DNA of 64,000 nt from Hydrotalea sandarakina (GCF_003254115.1 NZ_QKZV01000006.1:124001-188000); one strand, 5' to 3'. Positions 46,806 through 57,664 are shown, counted from the stretch's first letter. Made by a program: numbers and translations. The notes: a model not told the origin generated them from the letters alone.

Positions 46806-49682
46806 ATGAATTTGTTTCAAATGCAAAATGAAGAATTCAGGAATCGTCATATTGGACCTACACCTGCCGATACTGAGCAAATGCTGAACACCATTGGTGT
46901 TGATAGTATAGATACCTTAATACACAAAACCATTCCAGCGAGTATTCGCTTAAAAAAACCGCTTAATTTACCTAATTCCATAAGCGAACAGGCTTTTTTG
47001 AATGAAATAAAACGTATTGCCGCACTAAACAAAGTTTATAAAACTTACATTGGGCAAGGATATTTTAATACCATTACCCCTTCTGTTATTTTACGTAATG
47101 TTTTTGAAAATCCGGGTTGGTACACCCAATATACCCCCTATCAGGCCGAAATATCACAAGGAAGATTAGAAAGTTTATTAAACTTTCAAACCATGGTAGC
47201 CGATTTAACCGGCTTAGCAATAGCCAATGCATCGTTGTTAGATGAAGCTACCGCTGCTGCTGAAGCTATGATCATGCTTTTTCATCATGCCAACAAGACT
47301 GAAAATGCAACCAAACACCAATTTTTTGTCGATGAACATATTTGGGGCCAAACTAAAGACGTATTAATAACACGTGCCAAACCCTTAGGTATTAATTTAG
47401 TATTTGGACAATACCAAAACGTATTATTAGACGATACTTTTTTTGGTGCATTTGTTCAATACCCTGCCGCCAATGGTGTTATACCTGACTATAGAGGTTT
47501 TATTGCTAATGTACATGCAGTTGGTGCTTATGCAGTAATGGCCACCGATTTAATGGCACTAACCTTACTTACCTCACCGGGTGAAATAGGTGCCGATGTA
47601 GCCATTGGTTCTGCTCAACGTTTTGGGGTGCCCATGGGTTATGGTGGACCTCATGCGGCATTTTTCGCTACAAAAGATGAATTTAAACGCAACATGCCCG
47701 GCCGGTTAATTGGTGTTAGCGTTGATGCACAAGGTAATAAAGCTTTAAGAATGGCTTTACAAACTCGTGAGCAACACATTAAACGCGAAAAAGCTACCAG
47801 TAATATTTGTACGGCACAAGCGCTTTTAGCGAACATGGCTGCCATGTATGCGGTTTATCATGGTCCGAATGGTTTGAAAAACATTGCTAAACGTATTCAT
47901 ATACTTACGGTTGCTTTACAAAATGCATTAAAAGCTTTAGATTATACTATAGCCCATCATCACTTTTTTGATACCATCTTTGTTGATACTGAAGTTCAAC
48001 AAATAAAAAATATAGCTGAAGAACAAGGCATTAACTTCTATTATCCTAATAACAATACCATCGGTATTACAATAGACGAAACAACAACCCAAGATGATAT
48101 ACTGAATATTGCTATGGTATTTGCCGCTGCACGGGGAAATGATACCGCTGCAGTAACTTTTGATGCAATATTTGCAGAAGAAAATCATATCCCTGAATTT
48201 GCACATCGCCAATCAAATTATTTAACACATCCTGTTTTTAATACGCATCACAGTGAAACACAAATGATGCGTTACATTAAACAGTTAGAACAAAAGGATT
48301 TGGCTTTAAATACCAGCATGATTTCATTAGGCAGTTGCACCATGAAATTAAATGCCGCCACAGAAATGATTCCGGTAAGTTGGCCTGAATTCAGTCAACT
48401 TCACCCATTTGTTCCTGCCGAACAAGCAAAGGGGTATCAAATAATCATTAAAGAACTGGAACAATATTTATGTAGTATTACGGGCTTTGATGCTTGCAGC
48501 CTTCAACCCAACAGTGGTGCACAAGGTGAATATGCCGGATTATTAGCTATTAAAAGATACCATGAAGCCAATAACAACCATCACAGAAATGTGGTATTAA
48601 TTCCTATATCAGCACATGGTACTAACCCTGCCAGCGCGGTTATGGCAGGCATGAAGGTGGTTGTTATTAAAGGAACTGCTGAAGGCCACATTGATGTTGC
48701 TGACTTGAAAGAAAAGGCTGAATTGCATAAAAATGATTTGGCCGGATTAATGGTTACCTACCCATCAACACATGGTGTTTTTGAAGAAAGCATTAAAGAA
48801 ATTTGTGCCATTATACATGAAAATGGCGGGTTGGTGTATATGGATGGCGCTAACATGAATGCGCAAGTAGGCTTAACCTCACCTGCTGAAATTGGTGCTG
48901 ATGTTTGCCATTTAAATTTACATAAAACCTTTGCTATACCACATGGTGGCGGTGGCCCCGGTGTTGGTCCAATTTGCGTAACTAAACAATTGGCACCCTT
49001 TTTACCCGGACACATTTCAATTAACCACCACTTAGGCACCGGCGCTGTTAGTGCTGCCCCGGTAGGTTCTGCATCTATACTATTAATTAGCTATGGGTAC
49101 ATAAAACTGTTGGGTAAAGAAGGCGTTAAAATGGCTACAGAATATGCAATTTTAAATGCGAATTACATGAAAGCCCGTTTAGAACCTTTTTACAAAATTT
49201 TATACACGGGCACCAATGGTTTTGCAGCACACGAATTTATTGTTGACCTGCGCCCCTTTAAACAAAGCGCAGGCATTGAAGCTGAAGATGTTGCAAAACG
49301 CTTAATGGATTATGGATTTCATGCGCCTACTATGAGCTTTCCTGTGCCCGGCACCATTATGATTGAACCTACAGAAAGTGAAGATAAAGCTGAATTAGAC
49401 CGTTTTTGTGATGCCTTAATAGCCATTTATGAAGAAATTAAAGCTATTGAAAATGGGGTTTCCGACAAAAATGATAACCCTTTGAAAAATGCACCGCATA
49501 CCCAATTAATGATTGCAGCTGAACAGTGGAACCACGGTTACAGCCGCCAGGAGGCTGCATTCCCATTATACTATGTTACGCAAAACAAATTCTGGCCTTC
49601 TGTAGCACGCATTAATAATACATATGGTGACAGGAATTTAATTTGCACGTGTGAACCCATAGAAAGTTATATGGAGAAATAG
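46806..49682 (+). CDS. gcvP: Glycine dehydrogenase (decarboxylating), P-protein
   Basis: This PLP enzyme of the glycine cleavage system decarboxylates glycine and passes the aminomethyl group to the lipoyl H-protein. The single 958-residue chain fuses the two halves that some bacteria encode as GcvPA/GcvPB. N-terminus [16 protein letters not shown] and the PLP Lys707 in [17 protein letters not shown] are diagnostic. [19 protein letters not shown] and CTCEPIESY are also typical. gcvT and gcvH are not nearby. It is monocistronic with a -7 box upstream and a bidirectional terminator downstream. Confidence 0.97.
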   Translation: MNLFQMQNEEFRNRHIGPTPADTEQMLNTIGVDSIDTLIHKTIPASIRLKKPLNLPNSISEQAFLNEIKRIAALNKVYKTYIGQGYFNTITPSVILRNVFENPGWYTQYTPYQAEISQGRLESLLNFQTMVADLTGLAIANASLLDEATAAAEAMIMLFHHANKTENATKHQFFVDEHIWGQTKDVLITRAKPLGINLVFGQYQNVLLDDTFFGAFVQYPAANGVIPDYRGFIANVHAVGAYAVMATDLMALTLLTSPGEIGADVAIGSAQRFGVPMGYGGPHAAFFATKDEFKRNMPGRLIGVSVDAQGNKALRMALQTREQHIKREKATSNICTAQALLANMAAMYAVYHGPNGLKNIAKRIHILTVALQNALKALDYTIAHHHFFDTIFVDTEVQQIKNIAEEQGINFYYPNNNTIGITIDETTTQDDILNIAMVFAAARGNDTAAVTFDAIFAEENHIPEFAHRQSNYLTHPVFNTHHSETQMMRYIKQLEQKDLALNTSMISLGSCTMKLNAATEMIPVSWPEFSQLHPFVPAEQAKGYQIIIKELEQYLCSITGFDACSLQPNSGAQGEYAGLLAIKRYHEANNNHHRNVVLIPISAHGTNPASAVMAGMKVVVIKGTAEGHIDVADLKEKAELHKNDLAGLMVTYPSTHGVFEESIKEICAIIHENGGLVYMDGANMNAQVGLTSPAEIGADVCHLNLHKTFAIPHGGGGPGVGPICVTKQLAPFLPGHISINHHLGTGAVSAAPVGSASILLISYGYIKLLGKEGVKMATEYAILNANYMKARLEPFYKILYTGTNGFAAHEFIVDLRPFKQSAGIEAEDVAKRLMDYGFHAPTMSFPVPGTIMIEPTESEDKAELDRFCDALIAIYEEIKAIENGVSDKNDNPLKNAPHTQLMIAAEQWNHGYSRQEAAFPLYYVTQNKFWPSVARINNTYGDRNLICTCEPIESYMEK

Positions 49683-49757
49683 TTCATTCAATAATTTGCT
49701 GCTAAAGAATAATTCATATTGAAAATTAATAATAAAAAAATACTTTCTTTTGCCAAC

Positions 49758-49793
49758 AAAAAAGAGGCTGCCTATTTCAGACAGCCTCTTTTT
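49758..49793. terminator. Bidirectional terminator after gcvP
   Basis: An 11-bp stem (aaaagaggctg / cagcctctttt) around an 11-nt loop, flanked by A and T runs, separates the convergent gcvP and repeat-protein genes. Confidence 0.88.
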
Positions 49794-49823
49794 AATTTAA
49801 GACCTTACTGCACGTTCCAATGA

Positions 49824-52085
49824 TTAATGCCCCCATCTGTTTCCTCTATTATTATTTCCACCACCACCGCCGCCGCGAGATGGTGCAGGTGTAAAACGTT
49901 GAGCCGGCGCAGGCCTGTTCATTTGAAAATTTTGAAAACGCATTTGACCCCGCTGCTGCATTGCCTGCTGACGTTCTAAATTATGAATTACTTCAGGATG
50001 ATTATTATTCACGGGTGCCCATTGACGTTGAGGTGTTCTTTGCTCCCATCTGCCTTGTTCATTTCTATAAACATTACCTTGCCTATCACTTAAAATATTA
50101 TTTTCTCTAACTACATTGCTTGGCATGTTCGGTTGCACATGTTCCCCTCTAACATTTCTGTTGTTACCAAAATTGTTATTCCGAATATTGCTGTTGTTAT
50201 AGTTATAACGATCGTTACGAATATTTACATTTCTATTGTTATAAACAATTCTATTACTTGTTACAACATCATGACGGTAGTTATAAATATTATTCGTTAC
50301 AAAACGATTATTGTTAATTACAATTGGACGTCTGGCATAGAACCCTGCATTTCTGCCATAAAATCCATAATTTCTGGGTGACCAGCAATATGGGGGATGA
50401 TAAATTCTGGGGCCCCACCAACCACCAACCCATCCGTTCCAAATTGTTGTACCAAAGCCAATATTAAACCATCCGAAACTATAATTAAAGCCTACACCCC
50501 ATCCATACCAAGGATTGTACATCATATTGAAACCCCAGGTAAATGGTCTTGGATAGTAGTAATTACCCCACCATGGTCTGTAATAATAACCGGTTCCATA
50601 TACAACAGTTGGTCCATAAACAAATGTGTTTAAGTATCCGGGTGTGTAACCCATATAAACCCAGTCGGGTGTAACATCATATATGTACACATATTTTAAG
50701 TTATAAACCGGATAACTAGGCGGAATAATATCAATTTCTGCAGGGCGCTCAGTTGCTACACGCCAAGGACCATTAGGTGTTGGTGCTACAAACCATACGC
50801 CACTTTCAACAGTATAGTATAAATTACCATAACGAACTACAGACGATGCAGTATTAATAGCATATTGCATATTAGTACCTTCAATAGGTCTAAAGTCAGG
50901 TTCGCCATCATAAGTAACATCAGCAGCAGCTTTATTCCTGTCAACTTTTGCAGTTTGAGGAATTTGTGCATCCAGAATTGCTTCTTTCGCCGCATAAGTG
51001 CCGGGTACACTTGCTAAAACATTATCTTTTGGTGAACCTTCCGGTATCTTGGCAAAATCGGCAGGAATATTGGTAGCAGGAATATAGCGCCAACTTCCAT
51101 TCAAACTGTTTGATGTAAACCAACGACCGGAAACTAGAATATAGTACTGTTGTGTATTGGTATCTAAGAAAATATCGTTATTACTATTGGCGGCATACAA
51201 TAAAGAAGTATTATCAATAGGTACCATATTAGGCTGACCACTGGTTTGAATGAGCTCTGCAGGTTGTGTACTAACAATAATATCAGAATATCCGGTATAT
51301 ACATTATCATCACTTTTATCCGCACTGCTACTATATCCGGCTTGTGCATCATTAGCAGCATCTACAGCACTGGCAATTTTATTTAAATTGGCAGGTGGAT
51401 TATATGCCGGTTGATAAGGGCCTGTTGCACTTGATGCTTTGTACCAATGTTTTGCGCCATACAAATAAAATTGTCCATCATTATTTCTTACAATTGTAAA
51501 TGGAGTATTCACAACTGCATCTAACCCCCAGCTAGGATTTCTTTTCATTTTAGGCTCACCATCAATCAATACCAATATTGAAGGTTTACTTGCATAAATA
51601 ATTTTTGGGGGATTGTTATCAAAATTTTGAGCCAATTTATTTTGCTCCGCATTGTTATCTAATTGTGTCAACAAAACATCCATTGGTATTTCTATACCAG
51701 CCTGAGGCAATTGTGATTCAAGCGTAGTTTTCAAATAATTAATATGATTTACATCACTATCGCTACTCAATTTTAAATTAGGTACACGTGTATTGATTAA
51801 ATGAACAATACGATTATCACGATCAGTTGCTATAGTTGCCACACACCAAAAAGTTCCGAATGTTGGATCGGTATCATTGGGTGATTGAACCGAAACTGCA
51901 GAACGAAACTTTAAAATATCACCGGATAAAGATTCGGGCTGAGGCTGATAAATTTTAATGGTTGAACCATCATTCGCCGATATTACTTTTGGCCATTCAC
52001 TATTTTCCTGAGCTTTAGCTGCTGTTAAGGAAAATAGAAAGGCAATAGCAAATAAAGGCAACATTAGTAGGCGTAATTTTTTCAT
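49824..52085 (-). CDS. Exported repeat protein with W/Y-rich core and Asn/Arg-rich tail
   Basis: The 753-residue protein has a signal peptide (MKKLRLLMLPLFAIAFLFSL...AKAQ). After a first domain of about 170 residues come three diverged repeats with the pattern GEP-x-x-x-I/R ... N-x-D/S-x-x-x-x-x-x-x-YY-x-x-x-x-G-x-WF-x-x-x-x-x-NGPWR: around residues 170-235, 275-345 and 390-445. A region extremely rich in Trp, Tyr and Gly follows (YYYRPWWGNYYYPRPF), then an Asn/Arg-rich stretch (NNRNVNIRNDRYNYNN) and a Gly-rich end (RGGGGGGNNNRGN). Similar proteins are annotated as carbohydrate-binding family V/XII without evidence of function. A surface or matrix role is plausible but unproven. Confidence 0.75.
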   Translation of the reverse strand: MKKLRLLMLPLFAIAFLFSLTAAKAQENSEWPKVISANDGSTIKIYQPQPESLSGDILKFRSAVSVQSPNDTDPTFGTFWCVATIATDRDNRIVHLINTRVPNLKLSSDSDVNHINYLKTTLESQLPQAGIEIPMDVLLTQLDNNAEQNKLAQNFDNNPPKIIYASKPSILVLIDGEPKMKRNPSWGLDAVVNTPFTIVRNNDGQFYLYGAKHWYKASSATGPYQPAYNPPANLNKIASAVDAANDAQAGYSSSADKSDDNVYTGYSDIIVSTQPAELIQTSGQPNMVPIDNTSLLYAANSNNDIFLDTNTQQYYILVSGRWFTSNSLNGSWRYIPATNIPADFAKIPEGSPKDNVLASVPGTYAAKEAILDAQIPQTAKVDRNKAAADVTYDGEPDFRPIEGTNMQYAINTASSVVRYGNLYYTVESGVWFVAPTPNGPWRVATERPAEIDIIPPSYPVYNLKYVYIYDVTPDWVYMGYTPGYLNTFVYGPTVVYGTGYYYRPWWGNYYYPRPFTWGFNMMYNPWYGWGVGFNYSFGWFNIGFGTTIWNGWVGGWWGPRIYHPPYCWSPRNYGFYGRNAGFYARRPIVINNNRFVTNNIYNYRHDVVTSNRIVYNNRNVNIRNDRYNYNNSNIRNNNFGNNRNVRGEHVQPNMPSNVVRENNILSDRQGNVYRNEQGRWEQRTPQRQWAPVNNNHPEVIHNLERQQAMQQRGQMRFQNFQMNRPAPAQRFTPAPSRGGGGGGNNNRGNRWGH

Positions 52086-52244
52086 ACACTCAATTTTTAA
52101 TGAAGTAAAAGTAAATTAGTATCACTTAAAAAACTACTTTATAGACTTTAAAAAGGAATAATAAATTAATGGTATTGACAAAAAATATTGATTTTATAGC
52201 AGTTTAACGTTTCTTTTGAATATGGCGCAAATCATAAAGCTTGT

Positions 52245-52281
52245 TTTTAAAAAAAAAGCAGCACAAATATGATGCTGCTTT
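52245..52281 (-). terminator. Terminator of the acyl-ACP desaturase gene
   Basis: A perfect 9-bp stem (aaagcagca / tgctgcttt; 52255-52263 and 52273-52281) is followed on the minus strand by a run of nine or more Ts, 20 bp after the desaturase stop. Confidence 0.85.
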
Positions 52282-52300
52282 ACAAAAATGAGGTGATTCG

Positions 52301-53287
52301 TTATCGGTATATCCAGTTAAATTCATATTCCAATGGAGCTTTAATGCTTGTTCGCTCTGCCACTTTTCTTAGTCGTGCAGGTAAACTCATTAAATAATCT
52401 CTTGCTTTCTCAGCCTTATCCGTTAAACCGGTCATATATTCAATGCCCCATTCTTTTACCAATGTTTCAACTATATCGGTATAATCTTTTGAAGTATATA
52501 CACCCAAGCGTTGGGCAGCATCACTAAAATGCGAGAAAGTTGCTCCAATTTTTTCACCTTGTTGCCGTAGAAAATGAGCAGGCATTACAATTTTTTTGCG
52601 CATCATAGTTTCAAAAGCCAACATCATTTCACTGGTATCAATTTCAAAAATTCTTTCAATAAAACTTTTATATGCTTTGGCATGTCGCGCTTCATCACCT
52701 GCAATTACACCACAAATTTTAGATAACCTTGTATTGCCATATTTTTTGGCAATAGTTGCTGTTCTTCTGTGCGAAATTTGCGTAGCAGTTTCTTGAAATG
52801 AGGTATATACAAAATTCAAGTAAGGATCATTGGCCACACCAATATCCATTCCATCGTTAATTAAATATTGTGTGCTGATTTGCATTTGACGCATATTTAC
52901 CCTTCCTGATAAATAAATAAACATGTTCAGCAAATCACCATGTCTGTTTTCCTCGGCAGACCACATTCTTACCCAACGGCTCCACCCTTGCGTATTATCA
53001 TTTACAATTCCCTCTACTTGCATTAACCACCCTTCATAGGTAGGCAATGCTTCTTCAGTAATAATATCACCAACTAATACAGCTAAATAATCGTACGGTA
53101 ATTCTTTGCATTCCTTTTGCAATTCCTTTACTTCGTCCAAAAAATTAGGATCATTGCTTTGTGGTAAAAAATCGGCCGGTTGCCAATTTTCATCAATAGG
53201 TTTTAAGTAGGTTTCAATTATATCATCCATTTCTTTCGACAAATGAACCATTACTTCTTTGCGGGTTGCTTTCTTAATCTCTAACAA
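52301..53287 (-). CDS. Acyl-[ACP] desaturase (ferritin-like di-iron)
   Basis: This soluble di-iron enzyme introduces a double bond into acyl-ACP. Iron ligands appear in SAEENRHGDLL and GDEARHAKAYKSF, the two ExxH motifs of the plant stearoyl-ACP desaturase family. The opening block PIDENWQPADFLPQS is also characteristic. The start is chosen as TTG 53287, giving 328 residues and keeping the conserved KEVMVHL helix. ATG 53251 would start inside that helix, and the open frame continues upstream to another TTG at 53350 without family sequence. It is monocistronic with a clear terminator. Confidence 0.93.
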   Translation of the reverse strand: MLEIKKATRKEVMVHLSKEMDDIIETYLKPIDENWQPADFLPQSNDPNFLDEVKELQKECKELPYDYLAVLVGDIITEEALPTYEGWLMQVEGIVNDNTQGWSRWVRMWSAEENRHGDLLNMFIYLSGRVNMRQMQISTQYLINDGMDIGVANDPYLNFVYTSFQETATQISHRRTATIAKKYGNTRLSKICGVIAGDEARHAKAYKSFIERIFEIDTSEMMLAFETMMRKKIVMPAHFLRQQGEKIGATFSHFSDAAQRLGVYTSKDYTDIVETLVKEWGIEYMTGLTDKAEKARDYLMSLPARLRKVAERTSIKAPLEYEFNWIYR

Positions 53288-53469
53288 GGTTACTAAAATA
53301 AATTGTATGAATAAATGGCTGCGAAGGTAAGTTTCCTTTAACCGAAACAATCACACAAACCGTTAATTTTATTTTTTGTTGAAAAATTTGATTTTTGTTA
53401 TTATCAATTTCTTAACAGAAAAACGTATTTTAATACTTTTATTACCATACCAACACCAAACCCAATTAT

Positions 53470-54930
53470 ATGAAATTTCATTGGAGCAAAATTGTGCTTG
53501 CCATTGTTTTATTGCTGGCAATAGTATTAATTGTTCTTACATTAACACATAAGCCTTGGCCTCAACAAAATGCCAAACCACAATTCCCTTTGCCCGACTC
53601 TGCAATTGTACACATGAGTAAGGCAATTCAAATACCTACTATTTCACCCGAAGATACCCTTCACATTGACACCTTACATTTTCAAAAGTTCAATGAATTT
53701 TTATCTCAATCTTATCCGCTTATTCACCAACACCTTACCAAAACTGTTGCCAATGGCTTCAGTTATATTTTTAAATGGCAAGGGCTCGATCAAACTTTGG
53801 CACCTATTATTTTAATGGGGCATTATGATGTGGTACCGGTTGAACAAGCATCACTGAATATGTGGAAATACCCTCCCTTTAGCGGTACCGTATCTGAGAA
53901 AGCAATTTGGGGGCGTGGCTCTGTTGATGATAAATCGGGGGTAATTGCAATTTTAGAAACCATTGAAGAACTTTTAAAAGAAGGTTATCAGCCCAAACGT
54001 ACCATTTTGTTGTGCTTCGGCCATAATGAAGAATCTACCGGAACAGGCGCTATGGCCATTGTTGATACTTTGCAAAATTGGGGGGTAAGGGCCGACTTAG
54101 TAATTGATGAAGGGGGCGAAATCAGTACAGAAAAACTAAAAGATGTTCCCCGCCCTATTGCATTTATCGGTGTTGCTGAAAAAGGTTACGCAACTTTTCA
54201 ACTGCAAGTAAACATACCCGGCGGTCACTCATCAAAACCGGCAAAAGAAACAGCTATTGATGTTTTGGCTAAAGCATTATACCAATTGCGCAGCAAGCAA
54301 ATGCAAGCTCACATTACAGCACCCGTTGCCACTTTCCTAAATCGGGCAGGTGCTTCTTCTTCCAACTTTCTAAACAAAATGCTATTTACCAATCAATGGT
54401 TTTTTGGCCCCATCGACAAAAGAATTTTAGGCGCCTCCCCTGAAAGTAATGCAATGATAAGAACCACCATTGTGCCCACAATACTTGAAAGTGGGGTGCG
54501 TGAAAATGTAATTCCTACTATTGCTACTGCCATTGTTAACTCAAGAATTTTAACCGGAGAAACTACACAAGACGTTTTGAAGTTTATGAAAAACGTTATT
54601 AATGATTATAGAGTAGAAATTAAAATTACCGGCGATTTTAATACAGAGCCTTCTTCGGCTACTGATGTACATGGACCTGCATTTTTAGCTGTACAAGAAG
54701 CTATAACAGATGTTGTAAGTAATGTTATACCCGTACCGTATATTATGATTGGTGCCACCGATAGCAGAAACTATAGAAAAATAAGTAATGGTGTGGTAAA
54801 CTTTTCCGCCTTGCAAGACAGCAAAGGCTATCACGGTATTAATGAACGGTTACCCATTGCTGATTTTACACGTTGCTATAACTTTTACAGACAATTAATT
54901 AGTAACAGTGCAGCATTGATACATCCTTAA
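53470..54930 (+). CDS. Membrane-anchored M20 family peptidase
   Basis: This zinc di-metallo peptidase of the M20 (carboxypeptidase S/Gly-X type) family has an N-terminal TM anchor (KIVLAIVLLLAIVLIVLTL). The catalytic block is complete: GHYDVVPVE (metal His and Asp), WGRGSVDDKSG (bridging Asp), CFGHNEESTGTGA (catalytic Glu pair), VIDEGGEIS and, near the end, the metal His in KGYHGINERL. It has a lid domain with PGGHSSKPAKETAIDVLA. Its 486 residues match the CPS1-like branch. It probably acts in the periplasm on peptides or N-acyl amino acids. Confidence 0.94.
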   Translation: MKFHWSKIVLAIVLLLAIVLIVLTLTHKPWPQQNAKPQFPLPDSAIVHMSKAIQIPTISPEDTLHIDTLHFQKFNEFLSQSYPLIHQHLTKTVANGFSYIFKWQGLDQTLAPIILMGHYDVVPVEQASLNMWKYPPFSGTVSEKAIWGRGSVDDKSGVIAILETIEELLKEGYQPKRTILLCFGHNEESTGTGAMAIVDTLQNWGVRADLVIDEGGEISTEKLKDVPRPIAFIGVAEKGYATFQLQVNIPGGHSSKPAKETAIDVLAKALYQLRSKQMQAHITAPVATFLNRAGASSSNFLNKMLFTNQWFFGPIDKRILGASPESNAMIRTTIVPTILESGVRENVIPTIATAIVNSRILTGETTQDVLKFMKNVINDYRVEIKITGDFNTEPSSATDVHGPAFLAVQEAITDVVSNVIPVPYIMIGATDSRNYRKISNGVVNFSALQDSKGYHGINERLPIADFTRCYNFYRQLISNSAALIHP

Positions 54931-54997
54931 TCGTATCTGAATTTATTTTTAGTATTTTGTTCATTGCATGTTTACCTTTACCCACTAATTACAACAA

Positions 54998-55828
54998 ATG
55001 AGTATAGCACTTGGTCAATATAATACTTTAAAAGTTAACCGAAAAGTAGAATTTGGTTTTTATTTAGATGATGGTGAAGAAGGTATTCTTTTACCTAAAC
55101 GTTTTGCGCCTGCCAATTTAAAAATTGGCGATGAAATAAAAGTTTTCATTTATCACGATTCAGACAATAGATTAATTGCTACCACACAAGAACCTCTAGG
55201 TGTTGTAGGGGACATAGTTGCATTAAAATGCGTAAGTACCACACCCGCTGGTGCATTTTTGAACTGGGGATTAATGAAGGATTTATTTGTTGCTAAATCG
55301 CAACAAATTACAGGCATGCGTAAAGGAGGAAATTATCTGGTTAAAATCTATATTGATGAACAAAGCAACCGAATTGCCGCATCAGAAAAAATTGATCGCT
55401 TCTTAAGTAATGATGAAATTACAGTTGCGGAAAAAGAACAGGTACAATTGTTAGCTTATAGAAAAACAGATATTGGCTACAGCATGGTTATTAATCAAAA
55501 GCATTTAGGTTTATTACACGATAATGAGGTGTTTAAAGATTTAACGATTGGTAAAACTTACCCCGGATACATTAAAAGAATTTTACCTGATAAAAAAATT
55601 GATGTAGCATTAGGCAAACCGGGTTTTCAAAAAGTAGCTGATGAAGCTGAAACCATTATTCAACTTTTAAAAAAACATGGTGGTTTTTTACCTTTCCACG
55701 ACAAATCGGCACCGGAAGACATTTACGCAACATTTGGAATGAGTAAAAAAACCTTTAAAATGGTAATTGGCAATTTATTTAAACAAAAGAAAATTGCTTT
55801 AACCAAGCAAGGAATTGAGCTTTTATAA
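54998..55828 (+). CDS. S1-domain RNA-binding protein, CvfB/YitL family
   Basis: The 276-residue cytoplasmic protein has the CvfB arrangement: an S1-like domain (RKVEFGFYLDDGEEGILLPKRFAP), a second S1 domain (LLAYRKTDIGYSMVINQKHLGLLHDNEVF), and a C-terminal winged helix ending in FGMSKKTFKMVIGNLFKQKKIALT. CvfB homologues bind RNA and affect virulence gene expression in Firmicutes; the role here is unknown. It stands alone, with a terminator downstream. Confidence 0.9.
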   Translation: MSIALGQYNTLKVNRKVEFGFYLDDGEEGILLPKRFAPANLKIGDEIKVFIYHDSDNRLIATTQEPLGVVGDIVALKCVSTTPAGAFLNWGLMKDLFVAKSQQITGMRKGGNYLVKIYIDEQSNRIAASEKIDRFLSNDEITVAEKEQVQLLAYRKTDIGYSMVINQKHLGLLHDNEVFKDLTIGKTYPGYIKRILPDKKIDVALGKPGFQKVADEAETIIQLLKKHGGFLPFHDKSAPEDIYATFGMSKKTFKMVIGNLFKQKKIALTKQGIELL

Positions 55829-55849
55829 AACTTCTTTAAATACATTGTA

Positions 55850-55890
55850 AAATAAAAAGCGCCCCCAATTAAATTGAAAGCGCTTTTATT
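55850..55890. terminator. Bidirectional terminator
   Basis: The arms aaaagcgc (55855-55862) and gcgctttt (55880-55887) pair around a 17-nt loop between the convergent CvfB-like and DUF4399 genes. Confidence 0.78.
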
Positions 55891-55906
55891 AATTATAGAA
55901 AACTAA

Positions 55907-56407
55907 TTACTTCTTAACATTTACAGTGATAGCAGAAGACAATTTGCTGCCATATGAACGGTGAATACCATCGGCAAACTGTAAAGCTAACCGATGCTTA
56001 CCGGGTGTAAGTTGTATGGTAGTTTCTTTCTGTGCGTTTCCAAAGTGTAAGTGTAAACTATCTTTAGGAACAACAATGCCCATTGGAATAGAATCACCGC
56101 TATCAATTAATAAGTGATGGTGGCCTGAGTTAGGTATAACATGTCCGGAAGAATCTACACTAATACCATCGGCACCCATTTCTACTTTTAGTGGTGATGA
56201 AACCGTTTGCCCATCTTTTAAATTTTTAAAATACACTTTTGCACCAGCCGGAATTGCTGGAACAGGTGGTACCACTTCAGCAGTTTTGGCAGCTGTATCA
56301 ACAGCTTTTGCCGCCATTGAATCTTTTGAGGCATTAGATTCATTACCTGAATTACATGCTGCAAAAACAATTAATGCAGTTGCTGAAACAAAAAACATTT
56401 TTCGCAT
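55907..56407 (-). CDS. DUF4399 domain lipoprotein
   Basis: The 166-residue protein has a lipoprotein signal with lipobox FAAC (Cys18). An Ala/Lys-rich spacer follows. The DUF4399 domain has VYFKNLKDGQTVSSPLKVEMGADGI, NSGHHHLLIDSG and LTPGKHRLALQFADG. The HHHLL cluster is a potential metal or ligand site conserved in the family. Function is unknown; it is expected to sit in the periplasm or on the outer membrane. Confidence 0.9.
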   Translation of the reverse strand: MRKMFFVSATALIVFAACNSGNESNASKDSMAAKAVDTAAKTAEVVPPVPAIPAGAKVYFKNLKDGQTVSSPLKVEMGADGISVDSSGHVIPNSGHHHLLIDSGDSIPMGIVVPKDSLHLHFGNAQKETTIQLTPGKHRLALQFADGIHRSYGSKLSSAITVNVKK

Positions 56408-56564
56408 ATGCTTATTTTTTAATTAAAGATAAAACCTCTGTTATTTGAAAAAACTTTTAAATATAGCAAATTAAACAATAGATTATAGCATATGCAGCAT
56501 TAAAAAAACATTAGATTACTTAGTGAAAGGCATTGAATCGTTAAAAGGTTAAACCATTATCAAT

Positions 56565-56572
56565 TAATTTTG
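56565..56572 (+). promoter_or_regulatory. -7 promoter box of the alcohol dehydrogenase gene
   Basis: TAATTTTG is an exact TAnnTTTG match 27 bp before the ATG at 56600. No -33 motif at proper spacing was found. Confidence 0.4.
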
Positions 56573-56599
56573 TTCTCTCTTCAAAAATAAATTTTGATT

Positions 56600-57646
56600 A
56601 TGATAGCAACAAAAGCTTATGCAGCACAGGCAGCCACAACACCCTTAACACCTTTTCAATTAGAAAGAAGAAACCCGGGCCCACACGACGTACAAATTGA
56701 AATTTTGTATTGCGGTGTTTGCCACTCCGACATCCATCAGGTTAGAAATGAATGGGGCAATTCCATTTATCCAATGGTACCCGGACACGAGATTGTAGGA
56801 CGCGTAACCCACGTAGGCGAACATGTGAAAAATTTTAAAGTGGGCGATTTGGCCGGAGTAGGATGTTTTGTAGATTCATGCAGAACATGTCCTAATTGCC
56901 AAGCAGGTTTAGAACAATATTGCGATACCGGCATGATTGGTACTTACAATGCTTTAGATAAAGAAGGTAAACCCACTTATGGTGGTTATTCTACTCAAAT
57001 TGTAGTAGATGAAAAATATACTTTAAAAGTGCCTACTAATCTCCCATTATCCGGCGTTGCACCACTTTTATGTGCAGGTATTACTACTTATTCTCCACTT
57101 CGTTATGTAGGTGTAAAAAAAGGACATAAAGTTGCCGTATTAGGTTTAGGTGGTTTAGGACACATGGCAGTTAAGTTTGCCGTTGCTTTTGGAGCAGAAG
57201 TTACCATGTTAAGTTCATCACCCTCTAAAAAAGCTGATGCAGAACGCTTAGGTGCTCACCATTTTGCACTTACTTCAGATAAACAAACCATGCAACAATT
57301 AGCCAACTCGTTTGATTTTATTTTAAATACCGTTTCTGCACCGCATGATTATAATACTTACTTGCCGCTATTAAGAACCAACGGTACCATGATTGTAGTT
57401 GGTGTACCTCCTACACCATCACAAGTACCTGCATTTAATTTAATAGCAAACAGAAGAAGTATTATAGGTTCATTAATTGGCGGCATTAAAGAAACACAAG
57501 AAATGCTGGATTTTTGTGGTGAACACAACATTGTTTCAGATGTTGAAGTAATTGATATTGATTACATTAATGAAGCTTATGAAAGAGTATTAAAAAGCGA
57601 TGTTCGTTACCGCTTTGTAATTGATATTGCTTCATTAAAAAAATAA
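56600..57646 (+). CDS. Zinc-dependent NAD(P)H alcohol/aldehyde dehydrogenase (YahK/CAD type)
   Basis: This medium-chain dehydrogenase has catalytic zinc ligands in CGVCHSDIH and PGHEIVGRV and a structural zinc site CFVDSCRTCPNCQAGLEQYC. The Rossmann motif is VLGLGGLGHMAVKFA followed by SSSPSKKADAERLGA, which favours NADP(H). These features place it in the cinnamyl-alcohol-dehydrogenase/YahK group of broad aldehyde reductases. ATG 56600 is chosen over an in-frame TTG six bases upstream. It converges with an aldo/keto reductase gene, another carbonyl-reducing enzyme, with a shared terminator between. Confidence 0.94.
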   Translation: MIATKAYAAQAATTPLTPFQLERRNPGPHDVQIEILYCGVCHSDIHQVRNEWGNSIYPMVPGHEIVGRVTHVGEHVKNFKVGDLAGVGCFVDSCRTCPNCQAGLEQYCDTGMIGTYNALDKEGKPTYGGYSTQIVVDEKYTLKVPTNLPLSGVAPLLCAGITTYSPLRYVGVKKGHKVAVLGLGGLGHMAVKFAVAFGAEVTMLSSSPSKKADAERLGAHHFALTSDKQTMQQLANSFDFILNTVSAPHDYNTYLPLLRTNGTMIVVGVPPTPSQVPAFNLIANRRSIIGSLIGGIKETQEMLDFCGEHNIVSDVEVIDIDYINEAYERVLKSDVRYRFVIDIASLKK

Positions 57647-57664
57647 TTCGGAATTCAATCAAAT

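Noticed and set aside
49855-49890. G/C-rich simple repeat (ccaccaccgccgcc)
   Set aside because: It encodes the poly-Gly end of the exported repeat protein in frame, so no separate element is needed.
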